DNA of 6,231 nt from Crocinitomicaceae bacterium (GTDB lineage: Bacteria; Bacteroidota; Bacteroidia; Flavobacteriales_D; Crocinitomicaceae). The stretch is from positions 1 to 6,231 of the forward strand of contig DORI01000130.1 of assembly GCA_003512365.1 (NCBI GenBank). The letters are read 5' to 3'. The position numbers and the translations under genes were made by a program. The notes beneath the pieces are model-generated. The model searched no databases, was not told the origin of the DNA, and saw nothing but the letters and a program-made list of their open reading frames with translations. This document shows, piece by piece, positions 1 to 6,231 of this stretch (its first letter is position 1; each line of letters starts with the position of its first letter).

Positions 1-611
1 TCCCGTTTTTACTGTCAGATTTTCTCAAAGAGAATCCTGAAATTGATCTTGAATTGGATGTTTCTAATCGCGATAATGTTATTCGTCAACTAGAAAATAA
101 CGAAGTTGATTATGCTTTGATGACTAGGTTACCAGAGGCAATGTCTCTAAGTTCATTGGAACTCATGCAGAATAACCTCGTTTTGGTAGGAGGAAAAGGG
201 AGTAGGGAAGATTTTTCTCGAAATAAAAATGCTTATTTTAAAAGATTTCCGTTCATATTCAGAGAAAAAGGTTCTGCCACACGCAAAGCAATGAAAGATT
301 ACCTTAAACTTAATAGCTATCATTCAGAAAAAAATATAACCTTAACTTCAAACGAAGCTGTTAAACAAGCTGTGATTAGCGGCATGGGATGCTCAATTGT
401 ACCTTTAATCGGGATAAAGAATGAATTGCATTTGGGACAATTGGAAGTGCTTAGTGCTCCGGGTTTGCCCATAAAATCATCATGGTATATGGTACATTTG
501 AAGGAAAAAAAGCATTCCCCTACAGCGAAAGAATTTTTGAAACATTTAATTGATAAAAGAGACTCCATATTGTCCAAACATTTCGATTGGGTGAAAGAAT
601 TCGAATTTTGA
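1..611 (+). CDS. LysR-type transcriptional regulator, C-terminal part (5' end outside window)
   Basis: The frame is open from base 3 to the TGA at 609-611, giving about 202 residues, so the start and the N-terminal helix-turn-helix lie left of the window. What remains is the LysR substrate-binding domain. It opens with FLKENPEIDLEL, the usual 'FxxxxPxIxLxL' first strand, followed by a region giving VDYALMTRLPE, the 'D(Y/L)ai' strand that normally lines the effector pocket. The segment SNEAVKQAVISGMG at 348-389 is the conserved helix of the second subdomain and resembles CbbR/CysB-like members. LysR proteins bind DNA as tetramers and respond to a small-molecule effector, which cannot be named here. 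The TTG at 54 is an internal Leu codon, not a start. thiL begins 25 bases downstream on the same strand, so read-through is possible. The family call is firm; target and effector are unknown. Confidence 0.88.
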   Translation, partial: PFLLSDFLKENPEIDLELDVSNRDNVIRQLENNEVDYALMTRLPEAMSLSSLELMQNNLVLVGGKGSREDFSRNKNAYFKRFPFIFREKGSATRKAMKDYLKLNSYHSEKNITLTSNEAVKQAVISGMGCSIVPLIGIKNELHLGQLEVLSAPGLPIKSSWYMVHLKEKKHSPTAKEFLKHLIDKRDSILSKHFDWVKEFEF

Positions 612-636
612 CGACAAACATGCTTAACTTTGTGGT

Positions 637-1677
637 ATGGATCATCAGCAACCTTTGCGTAACATCGCGGATATTGGAGAATTTTCGCTAATCGAAGAAT
701 TAACGCGCACCTTTCGTTCAGAACATACGGAACTGATTGAAGATATTGGAGATGATGCGGCTGGGATTATTCAAGATAATGAAAATGTTCAAGTTATTTC
801 AACTGATTTACTAGTGGAAGGCATTCATTTTGATCCCATGTACATGCCACTAAAACATCTGGGATACAAAGCTGTTTCAGTCAATGTCTCTGATATCTGT
901 GCAATGAATGCAACTGCGGAATATATTACTGTTTCGATTGCGGTTTCGAGCAAATACAGTGTTGAGGCATTAGAGGAATTGTATGCTGGAATCAAGGCAG
1001 CTTGCGATAATTTTACTGTTCGATTGGTAGGAGGCGACACTACAGCTTCGCCTTTTGGTCTGACGATTTCAATTACTGCATTTGGGAACGTAAAAAAAGA
1101 AAAATTAACCACACGTTCAGGAGCTAAAAATTTCGATCTGTTAGTTGTTAGTGGAGATCTTGGTGGAGCTTATATGGGACTCCAAGTTCTTGAAAGAGAA
1201 AAGGAAGTTTTTAAATCGAACCCGGCTATTCAACCTGAATTAGACGGCTTTGATTACATCATTCAGCGTCAACTAAAACCCGAAGCTAGAAAGGATGTAG
1301 TAGCAATCTTGAGTGCACTCGAAGTAGTACCGACATCAATGATTGATATTTCCGATGGTTTAGCTTCTGAAATATTGCATATTTGCAAATCATCTAGTGT
1401 TGGCTGCCATGTTTACGGTGAGAAAATCCCGATGGATACACAAACAATTCAAACAGCCTTGGATTTCAATTTGGATCCTGTTACAGCTGCTCTGAATGGA
1501 GGAGAGGATTATGAATTACTCTTTACCATTGATCAAAAAGATATCGCAAAAATTCAAAGTAATCCTAATTTTACAATTATTGGTCACATAACGGATGCAA
1601 ATGATGGAATTTATCACATCGATAAACAAGGAGCTGCAGTAGCACTAAAAGCTCAGGGGTGGAAGCACTTTAGTTGA
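637..1677 (+). CDS. thiL: Thiamine-monophosphate kinase ThiL
   Basis: ThiL phosphorylates thiamine monophosphate with ATP to thiamine diphosphate, the active cofactor, in the cytoplasm; it is the last step of thiamine synthesis. The 346-residue product has the ordered motifs of the family: GDDAA at residues 38-42, STDLLVEGIHF at 55-65 (Asp and His of the metal/phosphate site), GGDTTAS from 132, MIDISDGLASE from 235, and GGEDYELLF at 288-296. This is the PurM/AIR-synthase-like fold (N-terminal ATP-binding half, then C-terminal half). The length is normal for the Bacteroidota form. The ATG at 637 places the usual short leader before the conserved 'GEFxLIeeL' helix at residues 14-22. No other thiamine gene is visible, so it looks detached from a thi operon. 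The preceding LysR gene ends 25 bases upstream, and the 3' end overlaps the convergent SPOR gene by 8 bases. Function is secure. Confidence 0.96.
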   Translation: MDHQQPLRNIADIGEFSLIEELTRTFRSEHTELIEDIGDDAAGIIQDNENVQVISTDLLVEGIHFDPMYMPLKHLGYKAVSVNVSDICAMNATAEYITVSIAVSSKYSVEALEELYAGIKAACDNFTVRLVGGDTTASPFGLTISITAFGNVKKEKLTTRSGAKNFDLLVVSGDLGGAYMGLQVLEREKEVFKSNPAIQPELDGFDYIIQRQLKPEARKDVVAILSALEVVPTSMIDISDGLASEILHICKSSSVGCHVYGEKIPMDTQTIQTALDFNLDPVTAALNGGEDYELLFTIDQKDIAKIQSNPNFTIIGHITDANDGIYHIDKQGAAVALKAQGWKHFS

Positions 1678-2044
1678 TGCTAGGCATTGCGATTTTCTCT
1701 TTTAAAATATTGTTTAAAGGATATTGAAGCACCATTTTTTCTTTTATAACCTCCGCCTCCATTTGGGTTCTAAAGTTCCCTGCCTTTAAATTAAAATTTG
1801 GAGCCTCAAAAGTTATGTAGGTCTCAATATGAGGAAATTGAGAAAGAAAAGTTTGACGTATTAAATCAACTTTCGGCTTATCATAGTCAAATGCCAATTG
1901 AATTCGGTATCCGTATAGATCTCTCTTCAATCGATTCGTAACAGCACGACTTAATCGTTCGTCTGAAGACAAACTGATTTGGCCAAATAGGCTTGAGCTT
2001 GACTGTACGATAAAAATCCCTAAAATCAGCAACTTAGTTTTCAT
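1670..2044 (-). CDS. Small exported SPOR-domain protein
   Basis: This is a 124-residue protein starting at the ATG at 2044-2042, with stop TAA at 1672-1670. An in-frame upstream ATG at 2071 would add nine residues (MTITVNFTI) before a standard signal peptide, so the inner start is preferred. Residues 1-22 (Lys-containing N-region, hydrophobic LLILGIFIV, then LFGQ) look like a Sec signal peptide with cleavage after Gln22. Residues about 45-117 resemble a SPOR domain: GYRIQLAFDYDK as strand 1, a helix ending FLSQFP, strands TYITFEAPNFNLKAG, then GNFRTQMEAE and a final helix. SPOR domains bind glycan strands of peptidoglycan lacking stem peptides, often at division sites. A periplasmic or envelope role is inferred. 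No lipobox and no second domain are seen. It is divergent from actA, but a functional link to respiration is not supported by the sequence. Confidence 0.82.
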   Translation of the reverse strand: MKTKLLILGIFIVQSSSSLFGQISLSSDERLSRAVTNRLKRDLYGYRIQLAFDYDKPKVDLIRQTFLSQFPHIETYITFEAPNFNLKAGNFRTQMEAEVIKEKMVLQYPLNNILKEKIAMPSIN

Positions 2045-2119
2045 GATTGTAAAATTAACGGTTATTGTCAAAAATTATCTTATTTAGAATCAATTTAAAT
2101 TAGGCATTATATTCAGAAA

Positions 2120-2138
2120 ATTGTCATTAAATTGTCAT
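2120..2138 (+). repeat. Direct repeat ATTGTCAT with 11-base period at the promoter -33 region
   Basis: ATTGTCAT occurs at 2120-2127 and again at 2131-2138, one helical turn apart, and the second copy contains the TTG of the predicted -33 element. A related ATTGTCA is at 2064-2070, nearer the divergent SPOR gene. The arrangement could be a binding site for a dimeric regulator, or simply chance in AT-rich DNA. Confidence 0.5.
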
Positions 2139-2164
2139 AAAACATAACGAATCTTCTAATTTTG
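2132..2164 (+). promoter_or_regulatory. Predicted Bacteroidota-type promoter of actA
   Basis: TAATTTTG at 2157-2164 is an exact match to the Bacteroidota -7 element TAnnTTTG. A TTG at 2132-2134 lies 22 bases upstream, within or near the range accepted for the -33 element. Transcription would start around 2170, leaving a leader of roughly 30 bases before the actA ATG at 2202. This is the best promoter candidate in the window, and it sits where the act operon needs one. It is a consensus match only; no start site has been measured. Confidence 0.6.
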
Positions 2165-2165
2165 C

Positions 2166-2190
2166 ATGCGTTAAAATGCGTTAAAAACGC
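2166..2190 (+). repeat. 10-base tandem repeat and small inverted repeat in the actA leader
   Basis: ATGCGTTAAA is repeated perfectly and without a gap at 2166-2175 and 2176-2185. Overlapping the second copy, GCGTT (2178-2182) and AACGC (2186-2190) form a 5-base-pair inverted repeat around an AAA loop. The unit starts two bases after the predicted -7 element, so it spans the expected transcription start, and the stem would end 11 bases before the actA ATG. It could affect initiation or translation, or be a slippage product. Confidence 0.55.
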
Positions 2191-2201
2191 TTTAAATTAA
2201 A

Positions 2202-2321
2202 ATGAATTTACTATCAACATACATGAAAATAGCTAGTTATCAACTAATTAAGCGCTCTTTTGCTGCATTTATTTGTGTGGCAATCTTGAGTGTTGGCGCG
2301 TCCACCTCGCTTTATGCACAG
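2202..2321 (+). other. Signal peptide of ActA
   Basis: Residues 1-40 contain the basic stretch IKR (16-18), a hydrophobic core FAAFICVAILSVGAS and the site LYAQ, with cleavage predicted after Gln40, ten residues before the first haem cysteine. Export by Sec is needed because c-type haem is attached in the periplasm. If translation starts at 2223, the peptide is 33 residues long. Confidence 0.75.
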
Positions 2322-3569
2322 TCAGGAGAAGAGCTTTTCAACCAAAGATGTGCTCAATGTCACCAAATTCATGCCGATGGAACAGGGCCTAAACTATACG
2401 AGGCTCAAAAACGATGGGCAGCGGATGGTGAAGCGGAATTAATCATCGAGTGGGTTCAAAATAACCCTGCACTTAGAGCAAGTGGAAAGTCCAAAAGAGC
2501 GAATAAAATTTTTGCTGAGTGGAAAGGTTCTGTTATGAATACTTTTACGGATTTAAGTAAGGAGCAAGTTAAGTCAATTCTTGATTGGGTTGACACTCAA
2601 AAGCCTGGAGGGGATGGGAAAGGTAAAGACGGAGCTGCTGGTGCAGGTGCAACGGAAGATGGCGCTAAAAAAGAAGGTGGTTCTGGTTGGTTGTGGTATA
2701 TTTTGGGAGCTATTTTTATTACCATTATATTATCTGTAAGTGGTGTTCGTCGTCAGTTGAAAATAGTAACGAGTGATGATCCTCAAAATGAAAGTTTAAC
2801 TTATTGGGAGGAATTCCGCGCTTGGTCTTGGAAAAACAAAAAATATGTTGGAATCGTTTCATTTATTTTAGTTCTTTCTCTTCTCGTTACATTTATTCAA
2901 ATTCTTGGTAACATAAATGTGATGGAGGGTTATCAACCTTCTCAACCAATAGCTTTCCCACACAGCGTCCATGCGGGAGTAAATGGAATCGATTGTAAAT
3001 ATTGCCATAGTTCCGTTACAAAATCTAAATCTGCAGGAATTCCGTCCGTGAATGTGTGTATGAATTGTCACAAACACATTAGCGGTTCAGGAAAACCATA
3101 TGAAGGTGAGATTAAGAAAATCTATGCAGCAGCAGGATGGGATCCTACCGCAAAAGCTTATACAAATAAAACATCTCCGATAGTTTGGAATAAAGTACAT
3201 GTTTTGCCGGATCACGTTTATTTTAATCACTCTCAACACGTTGTTGCCGGAGGCTTGGATTGTAAGCAATGTCACGGTGATATGACGAAACTTCAATCTA
3301 CGGCAAAAGTTCATTCTGTTGGTGAATTAAATGAAATCGAAGGAAATGTAAAATTAACAAAACCAGTGTTAACCATGGGATGGTGTATTGAATGTCATGG
3401 TAAATACCAAATTAATCTAGGAGATGGTAAAAATCAGTACTATCAAGAAATTCACGAACGATTGAAAAAAGAAAAAGGACAGAAAACATATAAGCGTTTC
3501 ATAAACGATAACAAAGGCGTTTCTGTTGCTGAACTTGGCGGTTGGGAATGTGCTAAATGTCACTATTAA
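2202..3569 (+). CDS. actA: Alternative complex III subunit ActA, hexahaem membrane cytochrome c
   Basis: ActA carries electrons within ACIII, the menaquinol-oxidising complex that substitutes for cytochrome bc1. The 455-residue product has, in order: a signal peptide (1-40, cleavage after YAQ); a class I monohaem domain (CAQCH at 50-54, likely axial Met112); a Gly/Ala/Lys linker (136-161); a membrane helix at about 163-180; a short loop; a second helix at about 215-235; and a C-terminal multihaem domain. The latter has CKYCH (265), CMNCH (286), CKQCH (354), CIECH (395) and CAKCH (450), plus FxHSxH motifs at 252-257 and 341-346 that supply likely distal His ligands. Both haem domains would face the periplasm. 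The ATG at 2202 has an A-rich upstream stretch; an in-frame ATG at 2223 (residue 8) would give a more typical signal peptide and is a real alternative. actB follows after 24 bases. ActA is classically pentahaem, so the extra N-terminal domain makes six. Confidence 0.92.
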   Translation: MNLLSTYMKIASYQLIKRSFAAFICVAILSVGASTSLYAQSGEELFNQRCAQCHQIHADGTGPKLYEAQKRWAADGEAELIIEWVQNNPALRASGKSKRANKIFAEWKGSVMNTFTDLSKEQVKSILDWVDTQKPGGDGKGKDGAAGAGATEDGAKKEGGSGWLWYILGAIFITIILSVSGVRRQLKIVTSDDPQNESLTYWEEFRAWSWKNKKYVGIVSFILVLSLLVTFIQILGNINVMEGYQPSQPIAFPHSVHAGVNGIDCKYCHSSVTKSKSAGIPSVNVCMNCHKHISGSGKPYEGEIKKIYAAAGWDPTAKAYTNKTSPIVWNKVHVLPDHVYFNHSQHVVAGGLDCKQCHGDMTKLQSTAKVHSVGELNEIEGNVKLTKPVLTMGWCIECHGKYQINLGDGKNQYYQEIHERLKKEKGQKTYKRFINDNKGVSVAELGGWECAKCHY

Positions 3570-3593
3570 TTTTAATCTTATCGAAGTAAGATC

Positions 3594-6231
3594 ATGAGTA
3601 TGACTAAAAAATATTGGAAAGGAATAGACGAGCTTAAGGAGACGCCCGCTTTTCTTAAAACTAAAGATCAAGAGTTTTCAAATCCAAACAGTATCGAAGA
3701 ATTTCTAGCGGATGAAAAATTAGGAGAGTCTTCTACGGAGCGTAGAGATTTTCTTAAGTTCCTAGGATTTTCAGTTGCAGCAGCAACATTAGCTGCTTGT
3801 GAAGCTCCCGTAATAAAAGCTGTTCCTTATGTTTTCAAACCTGAAAACGTGACACCCGGTATGCCTACATGGTATGCTTCGACTTATTATGATGGAATTT
3901 CATATGCTAGCATTCTTGTTAAAACCAGAGAAGGTAGACCAATTTTCATAAAAGGAAATAAGGATCATGGTTTTACAAAAGGAGGAGTGAATCCTCAAAT
4001 CATTGCTTCGGTTTTAGGCCTGTATGATGGAGAACGATTGTCAGGACCTAAAGCAAACGGGAACGATTCAGATTGGAATACTGTAGATGCAAAAATTAAA
4101 GCAAGTTTAGCCAGCGCAGGTTCTATAGCATTTTTAACTAATTCAATTATCAGTCCATCGGTTCTTCGAGCAATTGAAGAATATAAAGTGGCTTATGCTG
4201 GAAAATTTGAACACATTCAATACGATTCAATCTCTTACGGCGCTATTAGAAAGGCTAATTTGCAAAACTTTGGCGCAAGTATTATTCCAAGTTACGATTT
4301 TTCTAAAGCTAAGGTAATTATAAGCCTCGATGCAGATTTCTTGAGCACTTGGTTGTTATCAAATGAATATGCCATTCAATACGGTCAACGAAGAAATCCG
4401 GATGGCGAATGGATGTCAAAGCATTTTCAGTTTGAGTCGGTAATGACTGTTTCTGGGTCAAATGCTGATCAAAGAGCAATGACTCGTCCTTCTGAATTAG
4501 CGAACGTACTGAGTTATTTGATTTCGAAAAAAGGAGGAAATGCAGGAGTTGCCAATAACTTAGCGACAGATGTAAAAGCAGTTGCAGATGCCGCTGTTGC
4601 AGCCTTGACTGCTGCAGGGAATCAAGCACTTGTAGTTTGTGGTTCTAACAATGTAGGATTGCAGCTTTTAACAAATAAACTGAATCAATTAATAGGTGCT
4701 TATGGCACCACTATCGATATCGCAAATTCCGTTAATTTATACAACGGAGACGATGAGAAAGTAAAACAGCTTGTTACAAATGTCATCGCCGGAAAAGGCC
4801 CGGATGTTTTACTTATGTCAGGCGTTAACCCTGCATATTCATTACCTAATGGTCAGGAGTTTGCAGCTGGGTTGAAAAAGATAAAGACGTCTGTAGCTAT
4901 ATCGGCATATATGGATGAAACGGCTTCTCAGGCTACTTTCGTTTGTCCACCTCACCATGGATTAGAGGATTGGGCAGATTTCAGAGCAAAAAATAATGAA
5001 TACGCCGTTGCTCAACCGACAATTCGACCGCTTCATAAAACATCTTCAACGTTAGAGTCACTATTAGTATGGCTTGGTAAAACAGGTAGAGGAGGTAAAG
5101 ATTCTAAAGTCGCTTATGATTACATAATGGCTACATATGCCGGCATGGGGTTAGTTGATTTTAACTTTACGGTACACAACAGTTGTACGCCGGTGTTGTC
5201 AATAGCAACAGCGCCACTAACCTTTAAAGACGCTCCTGTGTCTGGATTGCCAAAGGCAACAGATTTAGAAGTTGTATTGTATCAAAAAGCAGCGATTCGT
5301 TCCGGAGAGTATGCTAATAATCCTTGGTTGCAAGAAATGCCAGACCCAATAACTAAAGTTACTTGGGACAACTACATAACAATGAATCCAAAAGAAATGG
5401 AGGATGCTGGTTATGCAACAACTTACGATCAAGAGAATGGATTAAATTTAGCTACATTAACAGTAAATGGTAAATCTGTAACCTTACCAGTTTACCCTAT
5501 GCCAGGTCAAGCACTTAAAACGGTAGGTGTGGCCTTGGGTTATGGACGTGGAGCAAATGGTGAGAAAATTGGTAAATCTGCTTTTCAAACAAAAGAATAC
5601 GGCGGTCATGTTACCGACGAAAATGGAAATCCAAAACCAATTGGTGCAAATGTTTTCTCAATGGCTAAATTTGAGAATGGCACATACAATTATACAAATG
5701 CTGGATCCCTAGCATCTGCAGATGGCGAATATTTGATAGCAGCTACGCAAATTCATCATACTGTAATGGCAAGACACTCTATTATTAGAGAGACAACCTT
5801 GGGTATCTATAAGCACAATGGTAAGGAAGCTTACAACCCAGCACATACTTTACAGAAATTAGACGAGCACGGAAATCATGTCAATGTTCCGGTGAGTGAA
5901 TTTGACCTTTGGGAAGAGCATCCAGTAGAAGTGGTGGGACACAGATGGGCAATGACAATTGATTTATCATCTTGTATTGGATGTGGCTCTTGTTTGATAG
6001 CTTGTCAATCAGAAAATAACGTGCCGGTAGTAGGAAAAGACGAAGTAAGAAGAGGTCGTGAAATGCACTGGCTCCGAATTGATAGGTATTTTTCATCAGA
6101 CGAAGAAGCCACTATTGGAACGAGAAAATCAGATGATATTAACTACGGAAACGCAGAACATCCATCTTTAAACCCTAAAGTGGTGCACATGCCAATGATG
6201 TGTCATCATTGTAATCATGCTCCATGTGAAA
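3594..6231 (+). CDS. actB: Alternative complex III subunit ActB, Tat-exported molybdopterin-oxidoreductase-like / Fe-S fusion (3' end outside window)
   Basis: The frame stays open for 879 codons from the ATG at 3594 to the window edge. ActB is the large periplasmic subunit of ACIII and relays electrons through Fe-S clusters between quinol and the haems of ActA. The N-terminus has the extended Tat leader of this family: KKYWKGIDELKETPAF at residues 5-20, then RRDFLKFLG at 50-58, a hydrophobic run and lipobox LAAC (66-69), with Cys69 the predicted lipid anchor. Residues about 75-780 form the ActB1 molybdopterin-oxidoreductase-like domain. It has no N-terminal CxxCxxxC motif, which fits the known cofactor-free B1 domain. 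The ferredoxin-like ActB2 part begins near residue 783: C794, C797, C800 and C804 (CIGCGSCLIAC), then C870, C873 and C878 (CHHCNHAPC). Full-length homologues run to roughly 1,000 residues or more, so about 150-200 are missing. A second in-frame ATG at 3600 is possible. It lies 24 bases after actA and is surely co-transcribed. Confidence 0.94.
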   Translation, partial: MSMTKKYWKGIDELKETPAFLKTKDQEFSNPNSIEEFLADEKLGESSTERRDFLKFLGFSVAAATLAACEAPVIKAVPYVFKPENVTPGMPTWYASTYYDGISYASILVKTREGRPIFIKGNKDHGFTKGGVNPQIIASVLGLYDGERLSGPKANGNDSDWNTVDAKIKASLASAGSIAFLTNSIISPSVLRAIEEYKVAYAGKFEHIQYDSISYGAIRKANLQNFGASIIPSYDFSKAKVIISLDADFLSTWLLSNEYAIQYGQRRNPDGEWMSKHFQFESVMTVSGSNADQRAMTRPSELANVLSYLISKKGGNAGVANNLATDVKAVADAAVAALTAAGNQALVVCGSNNVGLQLLTNKLNQLIGAYGTTIDIANSVNLYNGDDEKVKQLVTNVIAGKGPDVLLMSGVNPAYSLPNGQEFAAGLKKIKTSVAISAYMDETASQATFVCPPHHGLEDWADFRAKNNEYAVAQPTIRPLHKTSSTLESLLVWLGKTGRGGKDSKVAYDYIMATYAGMGLVDFNFTVHNSCTPVLSIATAPLTFKDAPVSGLPKATDLEVVLYQKAAIRSGEYANNPWLQEMPDPITKVTWDNYITMNPKEMEDAGYATTYDQENGLNLATLTVNGKSVTLPVYPMPGQALKTVGVALGYGRGANGEKIGKSAFQTKEYGGHVTDENGNPKPIGANVFSMAKFENGTYNYTNAGSLASADGEYLIAATQIHHTVMARHSIIRETTLGIYKHNGKEAYNPAHTLQKLDEHGNHVNVPVSEFDLWEEHPVEVVGHRWAMTIDLSSCIGCGSCLIACQSENNVPVVGKDEVRRGREMHWLRIDRYFSSDEEATIGTRKSDDINYGNAEHPSLNPKVVHMPMMCHHCNHAPCE
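3741..3800 (+). other. Tat twin-arginine and lipobox signal in ActB
   Basis: Codons 50-69 of actB encode ERR-context RRDFLKFLG, a hydrophobic Ala-rich core and LAAC, the last codon at 3798-3800. The twin arginine with FLK directs folded export by Tat, and the lipobox predicts cleavage before Cys69 and lipid modification. About 49 residues precede the arginines, longer than an ordinary Tat leader but typical of this family. Confidence 0.8.
5940..6231 (+). other. Start of ferredoxin-like Fe-S domain (ActB2) within ActB
   Basis: From about residue 783 the frame changes from the B1 domain to a polyferredoxin domain with HRWAMTIDLSSCIGCGSC. Cysteines 794, 797, 800 and 804 form a complete first CxxCxxCxxxC set. 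A second set has three cysteines in view (870, 873, 878) and its fourth would be beyond the edge. In ACIII this domain holds three [4Fe-4S] and one [3Fe-4S] cluster; the remaining cysteine sets are not visible here. Confidence 0.88.

Noticed and set aside
320..1112. Antisense frames at 320-577 and 825-1112
   Set aside because: They lie opposite the LysR effector domain and the conserved metal-binding region of thiL, and have no independent support.
1695..1725. TTTAAA...TTTAAA inverted repeat after thiL as a terminator
   Set aside because: The stem is only A/T pairs, lies within the SPOR coding sequence, and has no following T-run close to the stem. It would not be stable.
2045..2100. Promoter for the SPOR gene on the minus strand
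   Set aside because: A near-match TAATTTTTG has one extra base relative to TAnnTTTG and no correctly spaced TTG. The TTGACA on this strand is too close to the start codon to serve as a -35 element.
2868..3077. Antisense open frame of 69 codons inside actA
   Set aside because: It lies wholly opposite a well-supported cytochrome gene, has no recognisable domain or signal, and its composition mirrors the coding strand.
3087..3671. Two antisense open frames (3087-3314 and 3417-3671) under the 3' part of actA and the start of actB
   Set aside because: Both are shadows of haem-motif coding sequence and the actB leader. The Phe-rich runs come from Lys-rich codons (AAA/GAA) read backwards.
4318..4629. 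Antisense open frame of 103 codons with Leu/Gln-rich sequence inside actB
   Set aside because: It is the reverse of an Ala-rich segment of actB (GCA/GCT/GTT codons). The actB frame is unbroken here and fits its family.
5527..6096. Short frames at 5527-5712 (+) and 5881-6096 (-) inside actB
   Set aside because: Both are alternate-frame readings of the continuous actB frame, which shows clear Fe-S motifs over the second one.
1..6231. Mobile element, prophage, defence cassette or CRISPR array
   Set aside because: No transposase, integrase, long terminal or spaced repeats, tRNA or toxin/defence motifs were seen. Gene content is core metabolic and respiratory with even base composition.

Overview
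The window is AT-rich and carries genes typical of an aerobic member of the Bacteroidota, most likely Flavobacteriia or a close relative. The reasons are: a good match to the Bacteroidota promoter (-7 element TAnnTTTG with a TTG about 22 bases upstream), A-rich start regions without clear Shine-Dalgarno sequences, a short secreted SPOR-domain protein of a type common in this phylum, and above all the start of an alternative complex III (ACIII, act) operon of the Bacteroidota type. Genus cannot be set from the sequence alone.

Layout. (1) Bases 1-611, + strand: the effector-binding end of a LysR-type regulator, cut by the window edge. (2) 637-1677, +: thiL, thiamine-monophosphate kinase, complete, 25 bases after the regulator. 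(3) 1670-2044, -: a small exported SPOR-domain protein, convergent with thiL and overlapping its 3' end by 8 bases. (4) 2045-2201: a divergent intergenic region with the best promoter in the window and several short repeats. (5) 2202-3569, +: actA, a membrane-anchored cytochrome c with six CxxCH haem sites. (6) 3594 to the window end, +: actB, a large open frame of 879 codons that runs off the end without a stop. It has a Tat-type lipoprotein signal, a molybdopterin-oxidoreductase-like domain without the usual N-terminal cluster cysteines, and the start of a ferredoxin-like Fe-S domain.

How they work together. ActA and ActB are two subunits of ACIII, a quinol:electron-acceptor oxidoreductase that replaces the bc1 complex. 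It oxidises menaquinol and passes electrons to cytochrome c or directly to a terminal oxidase. ActC (NrfD-like), ActD, ActE and ActF would be expected just past the right edge. The regulator, thiL and SPOR genes have no obvious role in ACIII. Thiamine synthesis and cell-envelope (peptidoglycan) binding are independent functions that happen to lie upstream.

I see no mobile element, CRISPR array, tRNA, rRNA or convincing intrinsic terminator. I found no clear evidence of an undescribed system. The observations most worth a second look are the domain architecture and internal duplication of ActA and the repeat-rich actA leader.
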